Positions 45,101 to 52,293 of a stretch of 64,000 bases of DNA are shown one piece after another; the first letter of the stretch is position 1; every line of letters starts with the position of its first letter. Made by a program: the position numbers and the translations under genes. Source of the stretch: Granulicella sp. L46 (GTDB lineage: Bacteria > Acidobacteriota > Terriglobia > Terriglobales > Acidobacteriaceae); the NCBI RefSeq assembly GCF_009765785.1, contig NZ_LMUT01000007.1:44038-108037 (forward strand), written 5' to 3'. Under the pieces are notes generated by a model. That model made no database searches. It worked only from the letters and a program-made list of their open reading frames with translations, and had not been told where the DNA came from.

Positions 45101-45398
45101 GGTATTCATTTTCGAGGATGAGAGCCCGCCATGTGTGTTCGGCCTTCGTGCCGGTGAGACTGGTACGCATGGTGTAGGGATAGTTGAATTCTTCGGAGGC
45201 ATAGATGTCGAAGGGAGGGTTGGGATCAGGCGATCCTTCTTCATAGGTTGGCAGGGTAATAGAGCCGATGGAGGCTTTGGCCTGTGCGCGCATCTGCGTG
45301 GGAGACAAAATTAAAAGGCTCGAGAGGACAACGGGGAGGATGGCTGAATTCCAGAAACCCACTTCATGAGGAGAAAGCGATTTGCGAGGATTTGCCAA
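42126..45398 (-). CDS. exported DUF5107 (mutarotase-like) protein with TPR repeats
   Basis: About 1090 residues. TTG 45398 has AAGGAG 5 bases upstream; an earlier in-frame ATG at 45461 lacks one. A signal-like helix (about 18-37, ending near TQMRAQA) is followed by a DUF5107 domain (about 75-360), a galactose-mutarotase-like beta-sandwich with LPDLGGHIYTCLDKISGQPMF and 'YYWWDNAAVQVWDDSRI'. A second beta region follows. About ten TPR-like helix pairs then extend from about residue 510 to the end (for example 'AVPLLEDAQSRDTPNSVVAYYLGIAQ'). DUF5107/TPR proteins often accompany glycoside hydrolases. Periplasmic glycan handling is inferred. It follows the GH27 gene by 88 bases on the same strand. 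Confidence 0.85.
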   Translation of the reverse strand: MANPRKSLSPHEVGFWNSAILPVVLSSLLILSPTQMRAQAKASIGSITLPTYEEGSPDPNPPFDIYASEEFNYPYTMRTSLTGTKAEHTWRALILENEYLKCTILPDLGGHIYTCLDKISGQPMFYQNPSIKKAEIGHRGAWAAFGVEYNFPVSHNWASLSPVDFTYATHADGSASVTVGNIDRPYGMQWTVELVLKPKSTLLEEHVMLYNRSDVRHRYYWWDNAAVQVWDDSRIDYPMKYVASHGFADVYPWPKLRPGGPDLRIIANQKDGPVSYFAHGSHETFMGIWNPKTDTGTAHFSEYKDLPANKIWSWGTDADGMAWRNALSDNQSAYVEVQAGLFRNQETYAFLDPGQTIRFTEYWMPVRGTGGISRANKAAVVHLDVQDTSLTARLNVNAPIPAANLSLSRGSQILWHETSNLDPAATWTKSIPIQKATSDITFELRDRDGHSLLIQTANQYDLDPPGSINIGPQTSYAMPGTEQRTEDDWIQFGADQELNGKVVQALVTYQTALRKFPHSFSLKVAEGRLAASLQRYAEAVPLLEDAQSRDTPNSVVAYYLGIAQQGLGNLRAAEAAYDVAYRQDAMRAPAAIKLGQLRAREGKHQAAIEFFNAALTARPSDSLAQEELEAVTRASGAIPEADLEAHHGLQLSPNSDFLKEEIAAADTTHLAADPYRVLRVAAEYMDLGLYEKALVVLTRTYSPVPDDQSEPGSVLPQNHPLVMYYAAYCRLKLDKNSATDWANASKLSASLVFPSTETDRLVLEAALTQNPSDATAHYLLGTQLFSKGLFDSGIKHWEQAKAFEPQMPVVDADLGKALLLIKHDAHRAQQAFMNGSTSDPTNADIYVGLDQTMSLNSSPAAERADMLSRYPGADNPQSRMPSNLVYQLALTRAEAGQFASALSLFNRRFFAREEGGIASDQVLFEVNLMQAEADSSNSHCGSAKGFLTSASSSSAVTNAPRTLFKLAQIAEHCGESEQAQALLKKAAGANASPENLPWMIRASEALGTSDVGLLKAAIQASTPAPEHLTESAAFSSRRWYVIGLDQMALGDTTAAYKSFSNALMLPDSYMSHHLARAGLASLATDHARAY

Positions 45399-45486
45399 AG
45401 AGTCTCCTTGACACGGTTGGGATCGAGGTGGACCGCCATGGTCCTCACCGTATGATCGCACTGGCAGAATGCGTATGGTCGCGATG

Positions 45487-46668
45487 TTACGGCTTGACCG
45501 TCAGCATAACGACGCCGTGCGAAGCAACTTCGGCGGTGAAGGAGCCTTTCGAGCTGCCGAGGTCCTTTGCCTTCCACAGATCCCTTATCTGAGCGTTGAG
45601 TGAATCAGGGTAGCTGATGTCTGACCAATGCACTGTAATGTTCTGGGCCGTTGCTCCCCGATTCAACAGGACCACTGCGCGATAGCCTCCGCTCAGGTTG
45701 CGAGACCACACCTCGAGGTTTCCGCTGCGCCAAACGCGCCGCCCGGCTTCCCCCAAGGGGTCCTGATCTATTGCGATGACTTCCTTATTCAGGAGGATTG
45801 CCTTGGTATCGTCGGACATGCTGGACAGATCGTTGCCTGCGATGAGTGGCGCCGCCATCATGGCCCACAGACTGAAGTGGGTGTGATATTCCACCGGCGA
45901 CATGCCGCCGTTGCCAATCTGCAGCATGTCAGGATCGTTCCAGTGGCCTGGGCCGGCGTAGGAGTACAGGTCGGCGTTTTGGTCGACGATGTCGATCATG
46001 CCGAAACGATAGTCATCCTTGCCCTGAAACTTGTCGGCAATATCGCCAGTCGTGCGCCAAAGGTTGCCGCCGACCTGATTGCCCCACAGATAGGGTTTGG
46101 CGGTACCCCATTCGCAGATGCTGAAGACGATAGGCCTGCCCGCAGCCACCAGCGCTTCGTGCATTGTGGCGTAGGAAGCCTCGGCATTCTGCGTGCCGGT
46201 GTTGCACCAGTCTTCCTTGAGGTAGTCGACGCCCCATGCAGCGTATTGTTGCGCGTCCTGAAATTCGTGACCCCGGCTACCTGGTCGTCCCGCGCAGGTC
46301 TTGGTGCCAGCATCGGTATAGATGCCGAACTTCAGACCGCGGGAGTGCACATAGTCGGCCAACGCTTTGATGCCTGTAGGGAACAACTTGGGATCTGGTT
46401 GGATGTTGCCGTGGGCATCGCGTTCGCCGTGCCAGCAGTCGTCGATGACGACGTATTGATAGCCGACGGTGTTCATGCCGGAGGCCACCATCTGGTCAGC
46501 GGCTGAGCGGATGAGCGCCTCGTTCACATGGCAACCGAATTTATTCCATGAGTTCCAACCCATAGGCGGAGTGCTTGCGAGGGTTGAATGTTGCGCGAGC
46601 GCGAGGCACGGCAAACCGATACAGCCAAGGAAGACTACGCGGAGAAGAGGAAGAGAAACGGTGCGCAT
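45487..46668 (-). CDS. alpha-galactosidase, glycoside hydrolase family 27
   Basis: A 393-residue exported enzyme. ATG 46668 (MRTVSLPLLR) gives a proper signal peptide ending in ALAQ; a longer frame upstream is not credible. The GH27 barrel shows STPPMGWNSWNKFGCHVNE, VVIDDCWHGERD, the nucleophile Asp in YLKEDWCN, and the acid/base Asp in GHWNDPDMLQIGNGG. A C-terminal beta-sandwich closes it. It removes terminal alpha-galactosyl residues from oligo- and polysaccharides outside the cytoplasm. It is divergent from the MFS transporter gene with a 104-base gap. Confidence 0.95.
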   Translation of the reverse strand: MRTVSLPLLRVVFLGCIGLPCLALAQHSTLASTPPMGWNSWNKFGCHVNEALIRSAADQMVASGMNTVGYQYVVIDDCWHGERDAHGNIQPDPKLFPTGIKALADYVHSRGLKFGIYTDAGTKTCAGRPGSRGHEFQDAQQYAAWGVDYLKEDWCNTGTQNAEASYATMHEALVAAGRPIVFSICEWGTAKPYLWGNQVGGNLWRTTGDIADKFQGKDDYRFGMIDIVDQNADLYSYAGPGHWNDPDMLQIGNGGMSPVEYHTHFSLWAMMAAPLIAGNDLSSMSDDTKAILLNKEVIAIDQDPLGEAGRRVWRSGNLEVWSRNLSGGYRAVVLLNRGATAQNITVHWSDISYPDSLNAQIRDLWKAKDLGSSKGSFTAEVASHGVVMLTVKP

Positions 46669-46772
46669 GCGAGCCCCAGGAGTCAAGATAGCAGAGCAAA
46701 GGTTATACGAACGATGACAAAGATAACATAGAGAAAGTATGATGTGAAACCTGCGCAGGAAGGTACGTGAGC
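46669..46772. promoter_or_regulatory. divergent promoter region between GH27 and MFS genes
   Basis: An AT-richer gap with the spaced inverted repeat GTTAT...ATAAC (46699-46726 region: gttatacgaacgatgacaaagataac). It could hold a shared operator, but no known regulator motif is recognised and no regulator gene is in the window. Confidence 0.3.
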
Positions 46773-48071
46773 ATGACGAGAGACTTGGGTCGCGGGACAC
46801 GAATCCGATTTCTGCTGGCGTTTTGGCTGTTTGTCCTTAGCGCCGTGTCCTTTTTGGATAGGACCAACATCTCGATCGCGGGTCTGCAGATCAGTCACGA
46901 GTATGGGCTTGGTAATCAACGTCTGGGGTGGATATTTTCCGCATTTTTGGTTGGATACGCAGGTTTCCAGGTACCGGCGGGAATCTTGGTCGCGCGGTTT
47001 GGGCCGCGGCTGGTATTGAGTCTTGGGGTGTTGTGGTGGGGAATCGCGACCGCATTGACCGCGTCGTTGCCCGGCGCGGCTCCGCATGCTCTCGCGCTGC
47101 TTCTGGTGATTCGGTTCGCTCTTGGAGCCGGTGAATCCGTAATCTATCCGGCCGCCAGCCAATTTGTGGCGCGGTGGATACCGCAAAAGGAGCGTGGATT
47201 CGTCAATGGGCTGATCTTTGCTGGTGTGGGTGCGGGGAGCGGGCTCACGCCGCCCCTGCTTTCGGTCATCATTGCTGGCCACGGATGGCGAGCGGCGTTT
47301 TGGTTCAGCGCAGTTTGTGGATGGGCAGCGGCCATCGTGTGGTGGTTGCTTGCTCGCGACTCCCCGGAACAGCACCCTTCGGTGTCGGCGCGAGAGCTCT
47401 GTACTATTGAGCAGGGAAGGTCGTCGCGGGCTTCTGGCGATCAACAATTTGCGACGCAGACGAGGGCGACGGTGTGGCGAGCGATCTTCGTACGAAAAGA
47501 TCTGGGCGCGCTGGTTGTAGGCTATTTCAGCTTTGGATACGTTGCGTGGGTCTTCTTTAGCTGGTTTTTTCTGTATATGGCCCAGGTAAGAGGGTTCGAT
47601 TTGAAATCGAGTGCTCGCTACACGATGCTGCCGTTTCTTTGCATGACCGCATTTTGCCTGGTCGGTGGGATTCTCTCCGACTACCTCGTTCGGACGCGCG
47701 GCCTACGCGTGGGTCGGTGCTACCTGGCGTCGGGTGCGCTCATCATGACGGCGGTCTTTCTAGTCGTGGGCTCGCAGGTACATAGTCCACGCTTAGCCGC
47801 AATGGTTTTGGCTGGAGGGGCAGGCGCTCTCTATCTTTCACAGAGCTCGTTCTGGTCGGTGTCGGCGGACATCGCGGGCGACCACGCGGGTGTGTTTTCT
47901 TCGTTCATCAACACTGGCGGCCAGCTTGGCGGAGCGTTAACTGCATCCTTGACTCCGTGGATCGGCAAGCATTTTGGGTGGACATTTTCATTTGGTACAG
48001 CCGCTTTCCTGGCCTTGATCGGAGCTTTGTGCTGGCTGATAGTGCGTCCGGAACGACCGTTGACTGGATGA
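46773..48071 (+). CDS. MFS transporter, ACS (sugar-acid/anion:cation) type
   Basis: A 432-residue carrier with twelve predicted helices. ATG 46773 has AGGAAGG 9 bases upstream. The N-terminal part, SFLDRTNISIAGLQIS..YGL, and 'RFALGAGESVIYPAASQFVARWIPQKERGFVNG' are hallmarks of the ACS family (galactonate, glucarate, glucuronate and phthalate permeases). It probably imports a sugar acid by proton symport. It lies just before the exported RraA-RidA-SelA-like genes, which supports an acidic sugar substrate. That link is inference. Confidence 0.88.
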   Translation: MTRDLGRGTRIRFLLAFWLFVLSAVSFLDRTNISIAGLQISHEYGLGNQRLGWIFSAFLVGYAGFQVPAGILVARFGPRLVLSLGVLWWGIATALTASLPGAAPHALALLLVIRFALGAGESVIYPAASQFVARWIPQKERGFVNGLIFAGVGAGSGLTPPLLSVIIAGHGWRAAFWFSAVCGWAAAIVWWLLARDSPEQHPSVSARELCTIEQGRSSRASGDQQFATQTRATVWRAIFVRKDLGALVVGYFSFGYVAWVFFSWFFLYMAQVRGFDLKSSARYTMLPFLCMTAFCLVGGILSDYLVRTRGLRVGRCYLASGALIMTAVFLVVGSQVHSPRLAAMVLAGGAGALYLSQSSFWSVSADIAGDHAGVFSSFINTGGQLGGALTASLTPWIGKHFGWTFSFGTAAFLALIGALCWLIVRPERPLTG

Positions 48072-48193
48072 GCATGGACTCGATCGGGTTCTCAGGAGTT
48101 TGATCAAGGGGGAGATAGCGCCCGTAAATTAGGCGGTTTCTTTTTATTTCGTTTTCCGAGGATTTGGCGTAGCATCTCGATGAGCGGAGGGTT

Positions 48194-48961
48194 ATGGCGA
48201 AATCCAAATTATCGAAAGCAACGATGTGGCTCGCGTTGGGTCTTCTCCCCGCAGCAGGAACGGCACTTGCATTCAAAGCGGACACGCCTCTCACGGAAGC
48301 AGAATACCGGGCAGATCCGGCAAAGATGGTCGAGGCATTCCGACACGTGGAAGCCGCATCCGTCTCTGACGCCGAGGAGCGTTTGCTGCATGAGAAACAC
48401 TATATGTCGCATCGAATGCAGTCGATCTTCCCTACAAAATTTGCAGGAACAGCAATCACGGTGCTGCTCAAGAAGGAAGAGAATAATGATCCCGAAGCAT
48501 TGTCAGGGATGCTTTCGGCGATCGACGGCGGTGGACCCGGATCGGTGTACGTGATGAAAGTCGAAGATGGCCAGGACATCGCCGGCATGGGCGGACTGAT
48601 GGGCACCGCAATGTTTTCACGTGGCTTTTCAGGGGCTGTAATCGATGGAGGCGTCCGCGACCTACCGCAGCTCAAGCGCATTGGTTTTCCGGTCTACGCC
48701 ACGGGTGTCGTTCCATCGACCTCCGTTTCCCATTATCGCTTCGGCGGCATGAATGTGGCACTGGAGGTGGACGGCACGCGAGTCGAGGCGAACGACATCA
48801 TCGTTGCAGACCAGGATGGTGTCGTGGTGGTTCCCCGTGCCGATGCCGCAAAGATCCTTGTCTTGGCACAACAACTTGATGAGACTGAGCACAGCATGTA
48901 TCCGTACATCGAAAAGTTTCACTCGATAGAAGATGCTGTAAAGCACTTTGGCCGGATTTAG
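48194..48961 (+). CDS. exported RraA/HMG-aldolase family protein
   Basis: A 255-residue protein with an N-terminal signal (about residues 1-27, hydrophobic core MWLALGLLPAAGTALAF). The RraA-like fold follows. The motif GGVRDLPQLKRIGFPVYATG (about residues 156-175) has the GGxRD pattern with the Arg and Asp used by class II pyruvate aldolases (HMG/CHA aldolase) and by RraA. DQDGVVVVPRADA near the end is also conserved. An export signal is unusual for this family, which is normally cytoplasmic. It probably acts as an aldolase or decarboxylase on a keto acid. It is first of three same-strand genes with gaps of 37 and 66 bases. Confidence 0.82.
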   Translation: MAKSKLSKATMWLALGLLPAAGTALAFKADTPLTEAEYRADPAKMVEAFRHVEAASVSDAEERLLHEKHYMSHRMQSIFPTKFAGTAITVLLKKEENNDPEALSGMLSAIDGGGPGSVYVMKVEDGQDIAGMGGLMGTAMFSRGFSGAVIDGGVRDLPQLKRIGFPVYATGVVPSTSVSHYRFGGMNVALEVDGTRVEANDIIVADQDGVVVVPRADAAKILVLAQQLDETEHSMYPYIEKFHSIEDAVKHFGRI

Positions 48962-48998
48962 CCGTATCCAACAATAGCCGTAGGAAGGGAAGCCCCGT

Positions 48999-49517
48999 AT
49001 GAAGAGCCCATCGCGCAGAAGTTTTTTCAAAAGCGTTACCGCTGCAACCGTTGCTGCTTCAAGCGCTGGTACATTGGCGAGCGAGGCGAAAGCACAGGGC
49101 ACAGTCCAGTGGGAAAAGAAGGCGATCCACAAGGCTGCGTCCACATCGCCCGCGGCACAAATTGCGGCCGCGCCAAGTGCCGCCGCAACGCCTACGCCGC
49201 CGCCGCTCTTCAATAGCATTGTTGCGTTTGGTAGCCTTGTGTTCATAGCGGGGATCGGCGCTCATTTTGATGGAACGATCGAAGAACATACGAAGCATGT
49301 TCTGGACGAGCTTGAGCGGAATCTAATCCTCGCAGGATCGTCAATGGATAGGGTACTGAAGGTGAACGTCTACCTTAGCGATCTTAAGAATTATGCAAAG
49401 ATGAATTCTGTTTATGCGGGCCGATGGGGAAGCGTTCCCCCTGTGCGAACCACCGTTGCAGTGGCAGGGTTGCCGGGTGATTCGCTGGTGGAGATCGACT
49501 GCATTTCTTCTGTTTAG
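48999..49517 (+). CDS. Tat-exported RidA-family enamine/imine deaminase
   Basis: A 172-residue protein. The start has a twin-arginine signal (SRRSFFKSVTAATVAASSAG), followed by a linker rich in Ala and Pro. The RidA domain (about 70-172) has 'FGSLVFIAGIGA', 'LDELERNLILAGSSMDRVLKVNVYL' and, near the C-terminus, PPVRTTVAVAGLPGDSLVEID. Arg150 corresponds to the essential carboxylate-binding Arg105 of E. coli RidA, so the active site looks kept. RidA hydrolyses enamine/imine products of PLP enzymes. A PLP enzyme gene follows directly. A Tat-exported RidA is uncommon. Confidence 0.85.
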   Translation: MKSPSRRSFFKSVTAATVAASSAGTLASEAKAQGTVQWEKKAIHKAASTSPAAQIAAAPSAAATPTPPPLFNSIVAFGSLVFIAGIGAHFDGTIEEHTKHVLDELERNLILAGSSMDRVLKVNVYLSDLKNYAKMNSVYAGRWGSVPPVRTTVAVAGLPGDSLVEIDCISSV

Positions 49518-49583
49518 TGTTGCCACACCTGCAATGGGTCCTAAGGGATCCGCGACTCTGCCTTTCTGAAGGTGCAAGAGGTT

Positions 49584-51188
49584 ATGACGTTTTTTGCGAA
49601 GAACCTGTGGTCCAGACGAGAGGCTTTGAAGCGATTCGGCTTTATCTCCGCGTCGGCAGCGATGGCGCCGCTGCCTGCCTTTGCAAAACGCACTCAGGCT
49701 GACGGCAAGAAGCAGTTGGTCGAAAGCGGAACCGCCTCAGAAAATCTTTATACGCACGTCGGCGTGCGGCCTATCTTGAATGCGCGTGGCACGTACACCA
49801 TTATCTCCGGCTCCCAATCGTTGCCCGAAGTAAAAGAAGCGATGTTCGAGGCTTCCAACTACTTTGTCCATTTGGACGAACTGATGCCAGCAGTCGGCGC
49901 GGAGATCGCCAAACATATGGGCGCGCCGATGGCTATCGTAACTACTGGATGCGAGGCAGCGATTGCGTTAGCTACGGTGGCCTGCATCTGCGGAACTGAT
50001 CCTGAGTTCGCCCAGTCGATGCCCTATATCGCTCAGCATCGCCAGGTGATCATTCCCAAGTATTCCCGCAACCCTTATGACTTCGGTGTACGGATGTGCG
50101 GCCCTGAGATCCTTGAAGTAGAGAGCGACGATGACCTGCGGACCAAAATCACAACCAAGACCGCGATGATTTATGTGATGTCTGGACCGCGAGCTTTCAA
50201 AGAGCCTCTGTCCATTCGTACGATCTGCGCGATCGCTAAAGAAAAGGGTGTTCCGGTCTTTGTCGATGCAGCGGCAGAGGAGCCGGTAGTCCCTAACATT
50301 CACCTCGCGGCGGGTGCGACCTTTGTTGGATATTCAGGTGGGAAGTGCATGCGTGGGCCGCAGGCGGCCGGGGTGCTATTGGGGCCTAAGGATTTGTGCG
50401 CGGCAGCTTTTTGGAATGCCGCTCCGCACCATAACTGGGGTCGCGCCCTGAAGGTCGGCAAAGAAGAAGCGATGGGAATGCTCGCTGCTGTGCGGCAATG
50501 GTACAAGCGTGATCACGAGGCGGAACAAAGGCAGTGGCTGGCTTGGGACAAGGACATTGCACGCGCGTTGCAGGACATTCCGACCCTTACGACGCACATC
50601 GAGATACCTGGCGAGGACCTCTCCAATCGTGCGCCCGTGCTGACGATCCGCTGGGATGGCCGAGCCGTCGGCATCACTGGAACGGAACTTGCCGAGAAGC
50701 TGGATAGGGGTACGCCGCGGATTGCGGTCGGCGGCGGGGAAGGCCATCGGCCCGACGCGATGAACTCGTCGATTGAGATCATGCCCTACATGATGCAGCC
50801 GGGTGATCATCTTGTCGTCGCAGAAGTTGTCGGTCGATATTTGCGGCACCCAGGCGACATTGCAAGTCTTTCTCAATTTTCGGGGCCAATGGCAGACCTT
50901 GCCGGAACCTGGAACGTTTCCATTGAGTACGTGCGCGGCGTGGGACAACAGCAGTTTATTTTGCGCCAGATTGGAGACAGCTTAACAGGAGAGCATAAAG
51001 GCGAAGTCTTCCAGGCAGCGATCCGCGGCAAGGTCGAAGCGGATCACGTTACGTTGCGAAGCATGATGCGACCTAGCGGCTATTATTTGCCGTACGTTTT
51101 TGTCGGGAAGTGTGCCGGTAACACGTTCTCCGGAGAGGTCACCATGGGCGAGTACGGCGCAGGGACATTTGTTGCAACCAGGCTGTAG
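49584..51188 (+). CDS. Tat-exported SelA/aminotransferase-fold PLP enzyme with extra C-terminal domain
   Basis: A 534-residue protein starting at ATG 49584. The Tat signal is SRREALKRFGFISASAAMA. The fold-type I PLP domain starts VGVRPILNARGTYTIISGS, as in the SelA/D-glucosaminate-6-phosphate ammonia-lyase (DgaE) group. The cofactor loops are TTGCEAAIALAT and VFVDAAAEEP, and the Schiff-base lysine is Lys254 in YSGGKCMRGP. The last 100 residues (about 436-534) form a small beta domain (LAGTWNVSIEYVRGVGQQQF) not present in SelA. Selenocysteine synthesis is ruled out by export. Ammonia-lyase or dehydratase chemistry on an amino sugar acid is inferred. It overlaps the convergent lactonase gene by 106 bases. 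Confidence 0.85.
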   Translation: MTFFAKNLWSRREALKRFGFISASAAMAPLPAFAKRTQADGKKQLVESGTASENLYTHVGVRPILNARGTYTIISGSQSLPEVKEAMFEASNYFVHLDELMPAVGAEIAKHMGAPMAIVTTGCEAAIALATVACICGTDPEFAQSMPYIAQHRQVIIPKYSRNPYDFGVRMCGPEILEVESDDDLRTKITTKTAMIYVMSGPRAFKEPLSIRTICAIAKEKGVPVFVDAAAEEPVVPNIHLAAGATFVGYSGGKCMRGPQAAGVLLGPKDLCAAAFWNAAPHHNWGRALKVGKEEAMGMLAAVRQWYKRDHEAEQRQWLAWDKDIARALQDIPTLTTHIEIPGEDLSNRAPVLTIRWDGRAVGITGTELAEKLDRGTPRIAVGGGEGHRPDAMNSSIEIMPYMMQPGDHLVVAEVVGRYLRHPGDIASLSQFSGPMADLAGTWNVSIEYVRGVGQQQFILRQIGDSLTGEHKGEVFQAAIRGKVEADHVTLRSMMRPSGYYLPYVFVGKCAGNTFSGEVTMGEYGAGTFVATRL

Positions 51189-52255
51189 CGCCGAGTCTGA
51201 GGAAACGCGGAGCCGTATGGTGTCGGTCCGTCGTGCGGGTTGGTGCCGTGCGAATTGTATTCCGCTCCTGTCTGCTTGACGGTAAGTGACGCGGCATTGA
51301 CTTCAAACGTAAGGAGCATCCGCTCGCGGGCTTTCGTGCGTCCTGCGACGGAGAGTTCATGGCCGGAAGGGCTGAAGGAAGCAGCTTCCAACGCAGCTAC
51401 AGGGAGCGTAATCTGCTGCGTAATCCTGCTCAGTGCCTCGGTCCGTGCGTCTGTCTCGACGAGGGTCAGGGTGGGGCGGAGGCTGCCGACGACTGTGAGA
51501 AGTCGTTGCGACGGATGAATGGCCAGGTGAACCGGGCCGGTACCCGGTGCGAGACGAAGAGTGCTTTCGATGCTCGGAATGTTCTCTGCGAATCGCAGGC
51601 GGTCGACGCAATCGCCGCCGAAGTCACAGGCATAAGCGACTCGGCCTGAGCGAGTAAAAGAGGCAAAGAAGGGACTCGCCGACGATTGAAGAGGGTGGGG
51701 GCCACAGCGGGCTAGTTTGAGGACGCGCGGGTGAGGGAGGATGCGCCCATCGGGGGCAATCAACAGTGCGTTGTACGCGCCGCCGCCGGTGGCTGACACG
51801 AATAGGATTCTTCCATCGGGAGATATCGCCATGTGCCTGGGGTGGGTTGCCGATAGACTCAGCGGCTCGCGGCTGATTTGGACGAATTCGCCGCTGAACT
51901 CATCGAGGGCAAAGGACGAAACGCTTGCTCCAGGAAGGTTGAGATAACTTGCGGTGTCATGAGCGACGTACACAAACCTATGACGAGGGTGGATGGCGAC
52001 CGCACCGATGGCATTGTCGCTCTGCATGCTGGCAAGCTTTCGGCAATTGCCGTTTTCAACGACGTACGCGTGCAACGTGGGATGGGAGGCATCTTCTGCA
52101 TCATGCGACAGGGTGCACACCAGATAAGATTGAGCGGCGATTTCGCGGGAGTTGGTCGGGTTAGCGCGGCACCACGGCGGAATCAAGGCCGAGGCAGAAA
52201 CGAAACCCGACGTGGAGAGAAAGGTGCGGCGGCTCCATTTTGTTGTCGAATGCAT
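51083..52255 (-). CDS. Tat-exported lactonase, seven-bladed beta-propeller (6-phosphogluconolactonase-like)
   Basis: A 390-residue protein from ATG 52255 (MHSTTKW), with GAGGA 5 bases upstream. The Tat signal is WSRRTFLSTSGFVSASAL. The lactonase-type propeller blades include 'IHPRHRFVYVAHD', 'HPRHMAISPDGRILFVSATGGG' and 'GPVHLAIHPSQRLLTVVG', the usual PF10282 pattern. Family blades normally end with one more 'HGxxPxGxxLDPxGRxLxVAN' unit; here the end reads HGTNPHDGPTPYGSAFPQTR and then runs antisense into the PLP enzyme gene. The C-terminus may thus be altered. It should hydrolyse sugar lactones in the periplasm. Confidence 0.85.
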   Translation of the reverse strand: MHSTTKWSRRTFLSTSGFVSASALIPPWCRANPTNSREIAAQSYLVCTLSHDAEDASHPTLHAYVVENGNCRKLASMQSDNAIGAVAIHPRHRFVYVAHDTASYLNLPGASVSSFALDEFSGEFVQISREPLSLSATHPRHMAISPDGRILFVSATGGGAYNALLIAPDGRILPHPRVLKLARCGPHPLQSSASPFFASFTRSGRVAYACDFGGDCVDRLRFAENIPSIESTLRLAPGTGPVHLAIHPSQRLLTVVGSLRPTLTLVETDARTEALSRITQQITLPVAALEAASFSPSGHELSVAGRTKARERMLLTFEVNAASLTVKQTGAEYNSHGTNPHDGPTPYGSAFPQTRRYSLVATNVPAPYSPMVTSPENVLPAHFPTKTYGK

Positions 52256-52293
52256 GCGGATCCTCGCTGGTTTTCTTTCGGAGAGTGCTGTTA

